From: Candidatus Bathyarchaeota archaeon RBG_13_38_9
GTDB lineage: Archaea; Thermoproteota; Bathyarchaeia; 40CM-2-53-6; RBG-13-38-9
Assembly: GCA_001775955.1 (NCBI GenBank)
Contig: MEZD01000027.1
Coordinates: forward strand, 2,144-43,018
Length of the DNA stretch: 40,875 nucleotides
Direction: 5' to 3'
Positions 24,926-33,030 of the stretch are shown one piece after another. A program made the translations under genes and the position numbers. Within the stretch, counting starts at the first letter, position 1; the number at the start of each line of letters is the position of its first letter. Under the pieces are notes generated by a model that was given only the letters and a program-made list of their open reading frames with translations, made no database searches and had not been told where the DNA came from.

Positions 24926-26053
24926 TTAATTTGGTTCTTTTTCAATATACGACTCTAAACTATCAGAATTAAACTCTTTATCATTGATCACGTTTAGTAT
25001 GAAGTTGAAAATCTTTTTTCTCTTGAATGTTTCAAGATCTGGGTAGTAAAGTGGGTGTGCAATTACTGTTCCTCTAAACGCATAAAATGGGGGGATGTAT
25101 CGTAAGATGTCTTTATCTTTTGTTTTGTTAATGTATTCGTCTAAAAAAATTCTGAAAAGTTTTTCGAAATGAGGTGTTAATTTTCCATGTTTCCATATGC
25201 TGAAAAAAAGATAATTAATGCTCATTCCAGCGACATCGTCAGCTGGTTCTCCAAATTTTTCTCTGGACATATCTAATGCAAGAATAGAATTGTCACTTTT
25301 AAATCTCAAATTTCCAAAAGGATGAACGTCTCCATGTATTCTCGAACATCGTTCAGAAGAGTATTTGATTCTATTTCTCCAGCGGACAGTTTCGATCTCT
25401 ATTCTTTCCAGCTCTTCAATTGATGTGAAATCTAAGTTATTCGCAGGTGGATATGTATCTATAACTCCCATTAACATCTCACCGTGCCCAATCAAATCTC
25501 GAATGTGCCTGGAGTATAAGTTTGGATTTTGATTCTTTTGCGAATGTAGTTTCGCCAAATATTCAGCTATGACTCTAGCACGGAGTATATCATTATCTGA
25601 TAAACTCTGTTTCTCAGCGATTTTGAAAAGATCTTTTGAGTAAGGAGAACTTTCTGATTCAGGAATTTCATCGACAAAATGTAAAAATTCTATAGATTCT
25701 CCAATAGATTTGATTGTCCCATCTGACATTAATGCTGCAACATCAAAAGATTCTGAACAAGTTCCAACAGGAGCACTTCTCAGTAAACTATGTTGAAGCA
25801 GTAGTACAGAAGAATGGTCAGATAAATAATCGTGGCCCCATCCAGTATCGCCACGGACAACTCTCATAACAATTCTTTTTATCTGATTGCTAATTGAAAG
25901 TATGATTAGAAAACCTGCGTTATGAAATCCTTCTCCAATTTTTTCGATCGAAATAAATTTTATAGGCGCACCAAAAAGTGTTCCTAGATAAACCTCGATT
26001 TCATTAGAATCTATCTGAAAAGATTTTGAGCCAACCAAGATTTCATTTTTCAA
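24926..26053 (-). CDS. APH/choline-kinase-type phosphotransferase
   Basis: 375 residues. The protein-kinase-like fold is visible from the catalytic loop CSRIHGDVHPFGNLRF (HGD-x-H-x-x-N) near residue 243 and the metal-binding segment ILALDMSREKFGEPADDVAG. The N-terminal lobe has KIGEGFHNAGFLI. Family members phosphorylate small molecules such as aminoglycosides, choline, fructosamine or methylthioribose; no specific substrate is supported. It starts the unit with ahcY (20 bp gap) and is divergent from the APS-kinase-like gene. Confidence 0.82.
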   Translation of the reverse strand: MKNEILVGSKSFQIDSNEIEVYLGTLFGAPIKFISIEKIGEGFHNAGFLIILSISNQIKRIVMRVVRGDTGWGHDYLSDHSSVLLLQHSLLRSAPVGTCSESFDVAALMSDGTIKSIGESIEFLHFVDEIPESESSPYSKDLFKIAEKQSLSDNDILRARVIAEYLAKLHSQKNQNPNLYSRHIRDLIGHGEMLMGVIDTYPPANNLDFTSIEELERIEIETVRWRNRIKYSSERCSRIHGDVHPFGNLRFKSDNSILALDMSREKFGEPADDVAGMSINYLFFSIWKHGKLTPHFEKLFRIFLDEYINKTKDKDILRYIPPFYAFRGTVIAHPLYYPDLETFKRKKIFNFILNVINDKEFNSDSLESYIEKEPN

Positions 26054-26184
26054 AGGTTATTCGCTCTCTTCTCTCAGTGTTACCCTTAAGAAGATGATAT
26101 GACCTGTTAGAAAGGGCTTCGATTTGAATATCAAGTGTTTCTCTTATTAGGCGCTTAAGAAAGCACTTAGTATGGGGTTTTTTA

Positions 26185-26736
26185 GTGAGGGTGAACGGCT
26201 GGACAATCTGGATTACTGGATTGCCTGGTAGTGGGAAATCCATTGTGGCTCGTACCTTAAAACAGAGACTTTCAAACGAAGGTATACGATCTCAAATAAT
26301 CTCTTCTGATCAACTTCGAAGGATTCTAACCCCCGATCCAGTGTATTCAGAAGATGAGAGGGATATGGTCTATCAGACCTTAACTTATATTGTAGAAGTT
26401 CTTATCCGGAATGGTGTAAATGTAATAATCGATGCAACTGGAAACAAAAGAAAATACAGAGACGATTGCAGAGGTAAAGTTAAACACTTTTTTGAGGTTT
26501 ATCTAAGATGTCCTCTAGACACATGCGTTGAAAGGGAGAGTTCAAGAAAAGAAACCTATATGGCTCCTAAACACATTTACGTGAAAGCTCATGAAAGTGA
26601 ACGCAACACTGTTCCAGGAATGGGCGATCCATATGAGGCTCCAAAAACACCTGAAGTGCTAGTTGACTCTAACATGTTGTCTCCAGAGGAGATATCCAAA
26701 ATAATAGTCGAATATGTCCAAAAATCCAAATTATAG
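26185..26736 (+). CDS. APS-kinase-like P-loop kinase (CysC family)
   Basis: 183 residues from GTG (26185 or 26191). Walker A is GLPGSGKSIVARTLKQRL, followed by SSDQLRRILTPDPVYSEDER, IIDATGNKRKYRDD and YLRCPLDTCVERE, all in CysC order. APS kinase phosphorylates adenylylsulfate to PAPS. The usual DGD-N-R region is here SSDQLRRIL, so the substrate may differ; many archaeal relatives act outside sulfate activation. No sulfurylase gene is adjacent. It is divergent from the phosphotransferase gene. Confidence 0.85.
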   Translation: MRVNGWTIWITGLPGSGKSIVARTLKQRLSNEGIRSQIISSDQLRRILTPDPVYSEDERDMVYQTLTYIVEVLIRNGVNVIIDATGNKRKYRDDCRGKVKHFFEVYLRCPLDTCVERESSRKETYMAPKHIYVKAHESERNTVPGMGDPYEAPKTPEVLVDSNMLSPEEISKIIVEYVQKSKL

Positions 26737-27122
26737 ACTGAAATATCTGTATTTGATGATAAAAAACTAATATTTCCAAATAGAATGGTTAATATGATGC
26801 GTATTACTTCAAAAGCGACATTCTTGAGTGCACTTCATTTACTCTATCTTCGAAACATTTTGAACTTATGAAATAACACTAATCGTACAGACAGAATTCT
26901 CTGGAGAAATCAACTTAGAGTATTTAATTCCTACGTTTCCACTGCAGATGAAAAGAAGTAGATTTGTGTCTATTTACAATCAAAAATTAACTATCTATGT
27001 TCAGATGTCATCATGAAATTATGGTTTTTTACAATTTTCTTATACAAATTTTCAAACATCTCAATGAAGTATGTGTTTCTTACAAATTAGTTTGTAGAAT
27101 ACACAAATTGTGGTGCGAAAAA
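26737..27122. promoter_or_regulatory. 386-bp region upstream of the cdv operon, with two short palindromes near its end
   Basis: No coding sequence is seen here; the 42 codons the track places before ATG 27123 look non-coding. At its end, ACAAATTAGTTTGT (27082-27095) and CACAAATTGTG (27102-27112) are short inverted repeats lying 10-40 bases before the first cdvB start, where an operator would act. An AT-rich promoter must lie in this region, but no unique TATA box can be chosen. The Lrp-type regulator inside the operon is a candidate binder (inference). Confidence 0.45.
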
Positions 27123-27791
27123 ATGGTGCGTGAAATAATAAAAAACTGGGACAGTAGCAGTAGAGAGTCAGTCGTTTCATTCTCACGTATATCGGGACAT
27201 ATCCGTTCTCCTTCCCCTATTAAAGAGAGGATCAATAAATCGATAATGCGTTTGAAAATTCAAGAGGGAAAGATTGAGAACTCCCTGATGAAATTGCAAA
27301 GGCATGACAAGAATCTGTTCAACAAGTGTGTTACCGCAAGGATTGGCAAAGATAGTTCTAGAGCAGCTATGTACGCTAGTGAGTGCGCAGAAATTCGAAA
27401 AATGGCTAAGACGACGCTAGGTTGCCAGTTAGCGCTTGAAAAGGCTGTCATAAGACTAGAGAATATTTTGATTCATGGAGAGAGTCTAAGTGCTATGGGT
27501 CCAGTCGCTGAAGTGGTCAAAGCAATTAAATCACAAATTGGCGGAATTATGCCTGACATCTCATATGAACTTGGACAAATAATGGAAAATCTAAATGAAA
27601 CCGCAATGGAAATGGGTGAAGTTACAAGCCAAACATATTATGAAGATACGCCAACAGCTGAAGCGCAAAAAATACTTACTGAAGCAAGTGCTGTCGCAGA
27701 TCAAAGAATGAATGAAAAATTCCCTGATTTACCAAACAGTTTTGCGGGTCCGATAAGGGCCAGATACGAAGAACCAGGTTCAAGTCAATAA
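27123..27791 (+). CDS. cdvB1: CdvB-type ESCRT-III protein (first copy, no winged helix)
   Basis: 222 residues from ATG 27123. ESCRT-III (Snf7) core: basic first helices, then LQRHDKNLFNKCVTARIG, AAMYASECAEIRKMAK and ALEKAVIRLE, typical of archaeal CdvB. Helix 5 (AEAQKILTEASAVADQRM) is followed by KFPDLP, a Pro-containing motif similar to the MIM2 element bound by Vps4 MIT domains. The chain ends after this with no broken winged helix. ESCRT-III proteins polymerise on membranes and constrict the division neck. It opens a nine-gene operon, with cdvA following by 28 bp. Confidence 0.92.
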   Translation: MVREIIKNWDSSSRESVVSFSRISGHIRSPSPIKERINKSIMRLKIQEGKIENSLMKLQRHDKNLFNKCVTARIGKDSSRAAMYASECAEIRKMAKTTLGCQLALEKAVIRLENILIHGESLSAMGPVAEVVKAIKSQIGGIMPDISYELGQIMENLNETAMEMGEVTSQTYYEDTPTAEAQKILTEASAVADQRMNEKFPDLPNSFAGPIRARYEEPGSSQ

Positions 27792-27819
27792 TCCAATAAT
27801 TACTAATTGGTGTCTGATC

Positions 27820-28665
27820 ATGAGTCTTAATATGGATGATCTCTCAACGAAAATTGGAGAAATGGTCAAGGATTCTTCAGGAAAAGAACTTGGAAAACTG
27901 TTGGGTATTACTTCGGATGTCAAAGGCCATATCAGTAGTGTAACTGTTGAATTAGTGCATGGTGACTTTGTTAATATACCCAGTAATCGTTTAACAATGA
28001 AAAATAACTCTCCTATGGTTCTCCAGGATTGGATCGTTGAGGCAGAGGAGATCTCTCGAGAACTAGATTTGTTGAGAAGAAGAGATCGTGCTTTGATCGA
28101 GTTACGAGCTAGTGGTGATATTGACGAGTCAACTTATGACAGACTTAAGGATCAATACGGCCAAGCTAAAGATGAACTCTTGAAAAGGAGTGAAACTGTT
28201 ATCGATAAACTTGCAGAACGAGTTAAACAATTGGACGATCAGATTAAAACAGTTCAATCCTTGATGGCCAACAATAAGATGCAATATACCTCTGGAGAAA
28301 TAAATGAGAATGTTTACTGCAATGCAAATGAATCTATTCAAGGGGCATTAAAACGCTTTCACTTTGAGAGAGATGAACTTCTCGGAAAAATAAACGTGTT
28401 AATTTCTTCAAGAGATAGTGCAGAGGAACCTGTTCATCAGCAATATGAAGAAAAAGAACTTCCTATTATAGAACAAGTTGAATTGGCACCTACGGCTCAT
28501 CAGCAATATGAAGAAAAAGAATTTCTCTCTATAGGAAGTGTTGAATCAATAACTACGGCTCCACAGAAAGTTAACGTCAAATCAACAGAAGTAAATGGAA
28601 ACTCAAATGGGCTAACTAAAGTTCATAATCCAAGAGATATAGTAGTTGTACGTATGGAGCCCTGA
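27820..28665 (+). CDS. cdvA1: CdvA with PRC-barrel, coiled coil and putative CdvB-binding tail
   Basis: 281 residues. The N-terminal PRC-barrel runs from about residue 8 to 65 (KIGEMVKDSSGKELGKLLGI ... HGDFVNIPSNRL), then a long coiled coil to about residue 200. A linker follows with two copies of a 21-residue unit starting HQQYEEKE. The chain ends in NPRDIVVVRMEP, a beta-strand-like peptide in the position where Crenarchaeal CdvA carries the peptide that binds the broken winged helix of CdvB. CdvA forms membrane-associated filaments and recruits CdvB. Its match is cdvB2 immediately downstream, the only CdvB here with a winged helix. Confidence 0.88.
   Translation: MSLNMDDLSTKIGEMVKDSSGKELGKLLGITSDVKGHISSVTVELVHGDFVNIPSNRLTMKNNSPMVLQDWIVEAEEISRELDLLRRRDRALIELRASGDIDESTYDRLKDQYGQAKDELLKRSETVIDKLAERVKQLDDQIKTVQSLMANNKMQYTSGEINENVYCNANESIQGALKRFHFERDELLGKINVLISSRDSAEEPVHQQYEEKELPIIEQVELAPTAHQQYEEKEFLSIGSVESITTAPQKVNVKSTEVNGNSNGLTKVHNPRDIVVVRMEP
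28435..28560 (+). repeat. 63-bp tandem duplication in the cdvA1 tail
   Basis: Two direct copies of 63 bases (28435-28497 and 28498-28560), each beginning CATCAGCAATATGAAGAAAA and ending CCTACGGCT-like; the first 24 bases are identical. Both are in frame and encode the HQQYEEKE unit of 21 residues. A weak third unit may follow (CCACAG). The near identity of the 5' part suggests fairly recent slippage or duplication in the flexible linker. Confidence 0.8.
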
Positions 28666-28683
28666 TAGAGGTCAGATGTTCCC

Positions 28684-29514
28684 TTGCCCAAATGGAAAGG
28701 TTTGGGGTCCAGAGTCCAGCCTTCCATGAATGAAATTATTCCTGAAATTCGTTATAAATTAGGTAATCAGAAAGAGAAGTTAGAGGACGTAGCGGAGAGA
28801 CTATACCAACGTGATAAAGAAATATTGCAAAGATGTGTTGGTGCCCAACTGTGTGGCGACGATGATCGTTCTAAGATTTTTGCAAATGAATGTGCCGAAA
28901 TAAGAAGAATGTATACTACTGTAAAGGCCGTTCAAATTTCATTAGAAAAAGTAATAATAAGATTCGATTCAATATCTCTATTCGAAGATGCGTTTGTTCA
29001 AATAAAGCCAGTAATGGAAATAGTTAGGAGTATGAGAGGAGATGTTGAGGGATTAGCGCCTGAAGTAGCTAAAGAGCTAGATGGAATAAATTCAGTCCTT
29101 GAAGATATTCATTCTGGAACTGGGCAAGTTTCTCCGATTAATTTTGAATTAGATCTTGCAGGTGAAGAGGCTACACGGGTGCTGGAAGAATCGAAGTTAG
29201 TTGCAAGCCAAAAGGCAAGTGAGAGATTTCCTGAACTCCCAATACAATCAAAGGGATTGGAGCAGAAAGATTTAACAGAAATTCTCAAGGATTCTGAAGA
29301 TGTTTTACATGAGAATGGTGAGGAGAAATTTATACACTCGAAGTCTGAATCTATGGTTCTGGAAGAAGTATTATCCTATATCAAGTCAAAAGAAGGTCGA
29401 TTATCAGTGAAAGATTGTGCGAACTCTCTTTCAATCCATACGAATGATGTCCTTACAGCAATTGACAGTCTAAAAGAACAAGGAAAGCTTGTCATTGAGA
29501 GAGAGGCAGAATAG
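28684..29514 (+). CDS. cdvB2: CdvB-type ESCRT-III protein with C-terminal broken winged helix
   Basis: 276 residues from TTG 28684 with GAGGTCAG upstream. The ESCRT-III core has LYQRDKEILQRCVGAQLCGD and ANECAEIRRMYTTVKAVQIS; helix 5 ends ASERFPELP, the same MIM2-like motif as in its paralogues. Residues about 221-275 form a winged helix: MVLEEVLSYIKSKEGRLSVK and SIHTNDVLTAIDSLKEQGKL. In Sulfolobus this domain is what CdvA binds, so this copy should be the primary recruit of cdvA1. The Vps4 homologue follows by 29 bp. Confidence 0.92.
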   Translation: MPKWKGLGSRVQPSMNEIIPEIRYKLGNQKEKLEDVAERLYQRDKEILQRCVGAQLCGDDDRSKIFANECAEIRRMYTTVKAVQISLEKVIIRFDSISLFEDAFVQIKPVMEIVRSMRGDVEGLAPEVAKELDGINSVLEDIHSGTGQVSPINFELDLAGEEATRVLEESKLVASQKASERFPELPIQSKGLEQKDLTEILKDSEDVLHENGEEKFIHSKSESMVLEEVLSYIKSKEGRLSVKDCANSLSIHTNDVLTAIDSLKEQGKLVIEREAE

Positions 29515-29543
29515 TTTAATTTGTAAATTTTAGGTGAAGTACT

Positions 29544-30695
29544 TTGTCTGCAACAGAAGAATTAGAACAAATTGCCGTAAAATATGCAACCGAGGCTATC
29601 AGGCTTGATAAACAAGGATCCAGAGGACTTGCAATAGTAAAGTATCAAAAATCAATCGAGATTTTATTCAAGTTATGTTCTCTTTATCCAAATTCCTCTC
29701 AAAATCATGTGTATATGGAACATGTTGAATCATACAGAAAAAGAATCAAAGAGATCCAAAATAAAGTAAATCATCAAGAACCTGTAGAGAGTGCACCATC
29801 TGGTAGTGAAGCAAAATTTGAGCAACTTGTACTAACCGAAAAACCAGATGTCCGATGGGAAGATATTGCAAACTTGATTGAAGCAAAAAGAGCTATTGAA
29901 GAGTCCATAATATATCCGGTGAGGAGATCTGACCTCTTTCCTTTGGGATGGCATAGGGGTATACTCTTCTTTGGGCCGCCTGGATGTGGTAAGACGCTAT
30001 TAGCAGCTGCAATTGCGACAGAGATCAATGCTTCGTTCTTTTGTGTCGATGCACAATCAATAATGTCAAAATGGCTTGGGGAATCTGAAAAAAACGTAGC
30101 CCATCTGTTTGAAGAGGCGAGACAAGTAAGCTCACAAGGAAAGCCAGCGATAATATTTATCGACGAAATCGATTCGTTAGTTGGAATCCGATCTCAAGAA
30201 GTTGGTGGTGAAGTAAGAACTAGAAATCAGTTTCTAAAAGAAATGGATGGTGTAGTTGATAAGAAGAAAAATCCTCAAATATATGTAATTGGAGCGACAA
30301 ACAAGCCATGGGCTTTAGATGATCCATTTAGGAGAAGATTCCAAAAGAGGATATTCGTACCCTTACCGGAGGCAGATGCAAGGCTTGAAATGTTAAGGAT
30401 TTTTTCGAGAAAGCTTGGGAAATCTCTAGCCCTTTCTGAAGATGTGGACTTTGACTCCCTTGTAAAAATGACTCAAGGCCATTCTGGTAGCGATATTTTG
30501 AATAATTTCCAAGGCGCTCAAGCAATAGTGGTCAGAGAATTTTTTGAGAACGGAAATCCTAATGATGAACAGGCTAAACCTAGACCAATAACAATGAAAG
30601 ATTTCAACGACGTTCTTCGTGTTAGACGTCCCAGTGTAGATCAAAGCTTGATAGTTAATTATCTAAAATGGTCTGAACAATATCAGGCTGCATGA
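29544..30695 (+). CDS. cdvC: CdvC, Vps4-type AAA+ ATPase with MIT domain
   Basis: 383 residues from TTG 29544 with GGTGA five bases upstream. The N-terminal MIT domain (about 3-75, LEQIAVKYATEAIRLDKQG) binds MIM elements of CdvB proteins. The AAA+ module has Walker A FFGPPGCGKTLLAAA, pore loop SKWLGESEKN, Walker B IIFIDEIDSLVG and arginine fingers in DPFRRRFQKRI. It remodels ESCRT-III polymers and is required for abscission. Length and layout are normal for archaeal CdvC. It lies in the operon core, between cdvB2 and an Lrp-type regulator. Confidence 0.95.
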   Translation: MSATEELEQIAVKYATEAIRLDKQGSRGLAIVKYQKSIEILFKLCSLYPNSSQNHVYMEHVESYRKRIKEIQNKVNHQEPVESAPSGSEAKFEQLVLTEKPDVRWEDIANLIEAKRAIEESIIYPVRRSDLFPLGWHRGILFFGPPGCGKTLLAAAIATEINASFFCVDAQSIMSKWLGESEKNVAHLFEEARQVSSQGKPAIIFIDEIDSLVGIRSQEVGGEVRTRNQFLKEMDGVVDKKKNPQIYVIGATNKPWALDDPFRRRFQKRIFVPLPEADARLEMLRIFSRKLGKSLALSEDVDFDSLVKMTQGHSGSDILNNFQGAQAIVVREFFENGNPNDEQAKPRPITMKDFNDVLRVRRPSVDQSLIVNYLKWSEQYQAA

Positions 30696-30710
30696 GGAGA
30701 AAATGTTATA

Positions 30711-31217
30711 GTGAAAACAATCAATTCAAAAGACCTGAAAATCCTTTCGGAGTTAGTTCATAATTCAAAAGCAACATTAACAAACCTAGGCGATAAACTT
30801 GGATTACATCCAAATGTGGTCGCATATAGAATAAATAAACTTGAGAATCTTGGAATAATACGTGACTATACAGTAAATCTTGATCTTGAGAAACTTGGTC
30901 TATTTGAACAAGTCTACTTAGGAGCAAGTTTTCCCGCAAATTCTAAACGTGACACAGTAATAAGACAAATTTCTGATCTTCCACAAACAATTACAGTAGT
31001 AAGTTCTTTTGGATCGCCAGAAGTCATCTTTCATCTTATTGGTAAAAGTAAAGAAGATATTGACAAAGTCATAACAAAACTTAGAGAATACAATGTCAAG
31101 ATAGATTATGCAGCATCAGTTATCAAGACATATCAAAATGGAGGTATTGGCGGCTTTCTGAAGAATATGGCTGACGGAATAGAGACGGATGTTAGGGGTG
31201 AAACTCAGGATGGCTAG
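30711..31217 (+). CDS. Lrp/AsnC-family transcriptional regulator
   Basis: 168 residues from GTG 30711, 15 bp after cdvC. The N-terminal HTH reads DLKILSELVHNSKATLTNLG and LHPNVVAYRINKLENLGII; the rest is the RAM-type ligand and oligomerisation domain (about 60-140). Such proteins act as octameric or dimeric regulators responding to small molecules. Being inside the operon makes autoregulation and control of division genes plausible. The permease start codon lies within its last codons (8-base overlap). Confidence 0.9.
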   Translation: MKTINSKDLKILSELVHNSKATLTNLGDKLGLHPNVVAYRINKLENLGIIRDYTVNLDLEKLGLFEQVYLGASFPANSKRDTVIRQISDLPQTITVVSSFGSPEVIFHLIGKSKEDIDKVITKLREYNVKIDYAASVIKTYQNGGIGGFLKNMADGIETDVRGETQDG

Positions 31218-31701
31218 TTATACACTATTATTGAAATTATTTAGCAAACCAGAATATCGTTCATTTCTATCTGTAGTAATGATTTCTGTTCTTACGATAA
31301 TCATGTGGTTCGTAATAGCGAAAGAAATCGGACATTACGTAAGATCCATCATGATGGTGACGATATTTGTGGCAATCTCGGCGTTGGCACTTAACGAAAC
31401 TGTTGCTAGTTTCACTAATAGAAGACGAGACATCGCGATATTAATTGCTGTGGGAATATGGAAGCACCTAATTGGAGGAATACTGCTTTTAAAAACAATC
31501 GTGTATACGTCAATCGGCTGGACACTCGGAATGATTATAGCATATCTCCTGGGATGGCTAGGAGGTATCTCTAACAACATTGTACTCCAACAAATTGCAC
31601 TATTTGCAACAGTACTCGTCTTAGGGCCAACTATTGTGGCTGGAATCTCTTGTATATTTCATACATCTCGATTTAATGTTCCGGAGGTTCTCAGACAATG
31701 A
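31210..31701 (+). CDS. FtsX/MacB-type permease core lacking the extracytoplasmic domain
   Basis: 163 residues from ATG 31210, chosen because GGGGTGA lies eight bases upstream; the tracked ATG 31189 adds seven residues. Four membrane spans are visible: SVVMISVLTIIMWFVIA, MMVTIFVAISALALN, TIVYTSIGWTLGMIIAYLL and IALFATVLVLGPTIVAGI. The segment FTNRRRDIAILIAVGIWKHL after span 2 is the coupling helix of FtsX/LolC/MacB permeases, and VPEVLRQ is the typical end. These normally have a 200-residue or larger domain between spans 1 and 2; here only about ten residues join them. It overlaps its ATPase gene by 4 bases, so it is its certain partner. Confidence 0.8.
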   Translation: MASYTLLLKLFSKPEYRSFLSVVMISVLTIIMWFVIAKEIGHYVRSIMMVTIFVAISALALNETVASFTNRRRDIAILIAVGIWKHLIGGILLLKTIVYTSIGWTLGMIIAYLLGWLGGISNNIVLQQIALFATVLVLGPTIVAGISCIFHTSRFNVPEVLRQ

Positions 31702-32393
31702 CTGATGATCGTAAAAGAACTGCTGTTTCTGTGAGAGACCTTCACAAAAATTTTGAAAGTGGTTATTCAGAGACACGTCTATTCAATGGATTAAGTTTCG
31801 ATATTAATGAAGGGGATTTCGTTGCCATTACAGGATCGTCTGGAACAGGAAAAACGACTTTGATGAATCTTATTGCTGGCTTGGATAAACCGACGAAGGG
31901 CACAATAAGAGTGCTGGGTAAAGAACTTTCTTTACTTAATGATCGAGAGTTAACTGCACTGAGAGCGGAATCAATTGGTATTCTCTTCCAAACTTTTGGA
32001 TTACTGACTGATTTGAACGTTAAAGAAAACATCAAGGTTACCCAGATGATCACTGGAAAGAATAATTCGGACAGAGAAAGATATTCAGATGAATTACTAG
32101 AATTCTTTGGTCTTAACAATAAAGCTGATTTCAATCCTTCCAGCCTGAGTGTTGGAGAAGCAAAAAAAGTTGGAATAGCAAGAGCCCTTTCGACTGGACC
32201 TCAGGTACTTCTTTTGGATGAGCCGACAGGTAACCTCGATCCCCAATCGGTTAATGTTCTTTTACCGATTCTTCGAGGATTAAGACACATCTATGGAAAA
32301 ACGATCATTATGACTACAAATACACCTCGTGCTGCTAAAATAGCCAATCGTGAGATCCACATTGAAAAACCAAAAATAATTCCAATTATGTGA
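31698..32393 (+). CDS. LolD/FtsE-type ABC ATPase with altered signature and H-loop
   Basis: 231 residues with GGAGGT upstream of ATG. Walker A ITGSSGTGKTTLMNLIAGL, Q-loop LFQTFGLL and Walker B VLLLDEPTGNLD are intact. The signature is SLSVGEAKKVGIARAL, with Val for the first Gly of LSGGQ and KK for QR. The H-loop is MTTNTPRAAKIANR, with Asn in place of the switch His of VTHD. ABC ATPases without the His often hydrolyse ATP poorly or act as regulatory switches. The closest families are COG1136 LolD/MacB and FtsE. It is paired with the FtsX-like protein inside the cdv operon. Confidence 0.88.
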   Translation: MTDDRKRTAVSVRDLHKNFESGYSETRLFNGLSFDINEGDFVAITGSSGTGKTTLMNLIAGLDKPTKGTIRVLGKELSLLNDRELTALRAESIGILFQTFGLLTDLNVKENIKVTQMITGKNNSDRERYSDELLEFFGLNNKADFNPSSLSVGEAKKVGIARALSTGPQVLLLDEPTGNLDPQSVNVLLPILRGLRHIYGKTIIMTTNTPRAAKIANREIHIEKPKIIPIM

Positions 32394-32403
32394 TGTGATA
32401 AAA

Positions 32404-33021
32404 ATGTTCAGGTATAAACCATCTTGGAGTGAAAGGTTTAAGGAAGCAATACACCCAACTCCCATGAAGCGCAGACTCAATAATGCGATTCATAGGATAT
32501 CCGTTCAGATGCGGCGAATTGATTCTCAGACTAATCGTCTAGAATCTCGAGAAAAAAATCTATACACAAAATGTGTTGGAGCAATACAAGCAAAGGATAA
32601 CACGAAGGCATCAATGTATGCTGATGAATGTGCTGAACTTAGAAAAATGGTTCTTAACACATTAAAGAGCGAAATGGCTCTTGAACGAGTCAGCCTAAAA
32701 CTTACAAGAGTCAGAGATTTTGGGGAATTAGCGTATAATATGACTTCTGTAGGAGCCATAATGAAACAGATCAAAGATGGCATTCAGAATATAATGCCTG
32801 AAATATCTATGGAGCTTGCAAATGTCAACGAGACCTTACAATCTATTTGCCTCGAAGTCGGTGGAGTTACCGAACAAACAATAGATTATGATACCCCAAC
32901 AGAAGAATCAGAAAAAATTCTGAAAGAAGCTGCATTAGTAGCTGAACAGAAGATGCAAGAAAGATTCCCAGACATGCCTATAATTCCTTCTCCAGAACCA
33001 GATTCTTCTGTACAAGACTAG
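32404..33021 (+). CDS. cdvB3: CdvB-type ESCRT-III protein (third copy, no winged helix)
   Basis: 205 residues from ATG 32404 (five bases after a GTGAT sequence; the track uses GTG 32395). ESCRT-III core: MRRIDSQTNRLESREKNLYT, MYADECAELRKMVLNTLKSE and ALERVSLKLTRV. Helix 5 ends QKMQERFPDMP, again the MIM2-like motif, followed by a short acidic tail PEPDSSVQD. Like cdvB1 it has no winged helix. Its sequence is close to cdvB1 (CV/CA-type core, GGVTEQTIDYDTPTEESEKI versus GEVTSQTYYEDTPTAEAQKI), so the two may be sister copies. Confidence 0.92.
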   Translation: MFRYKPSWSERFKEAIHPTPMKRRLNNAIHRISVQMRRIDSQTNRLESREKNLYTKCVGAIQAKDNTKASMYADECAELRKMVLNTLKSEMALERVSLKLTRVRDFGELAYNMTSVGAIMKQIKDGIQNIMPEISMELANVNETLQSICLEVGGVTEQTIDYDTPTEESEKILKEAALVAEQKMQERFPDMPIIPSPEPDSSVQD

Positions 33022-33030
33022 GTGAATAAA

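Noticed and set aside
26997-27122. N-terminal 42-codon extension of the first CdvB
   Set aside because: It is hydrophobic/Cys-rich, unlike CdvB, and includes the palindromes; ATG 27123 gives the family start.
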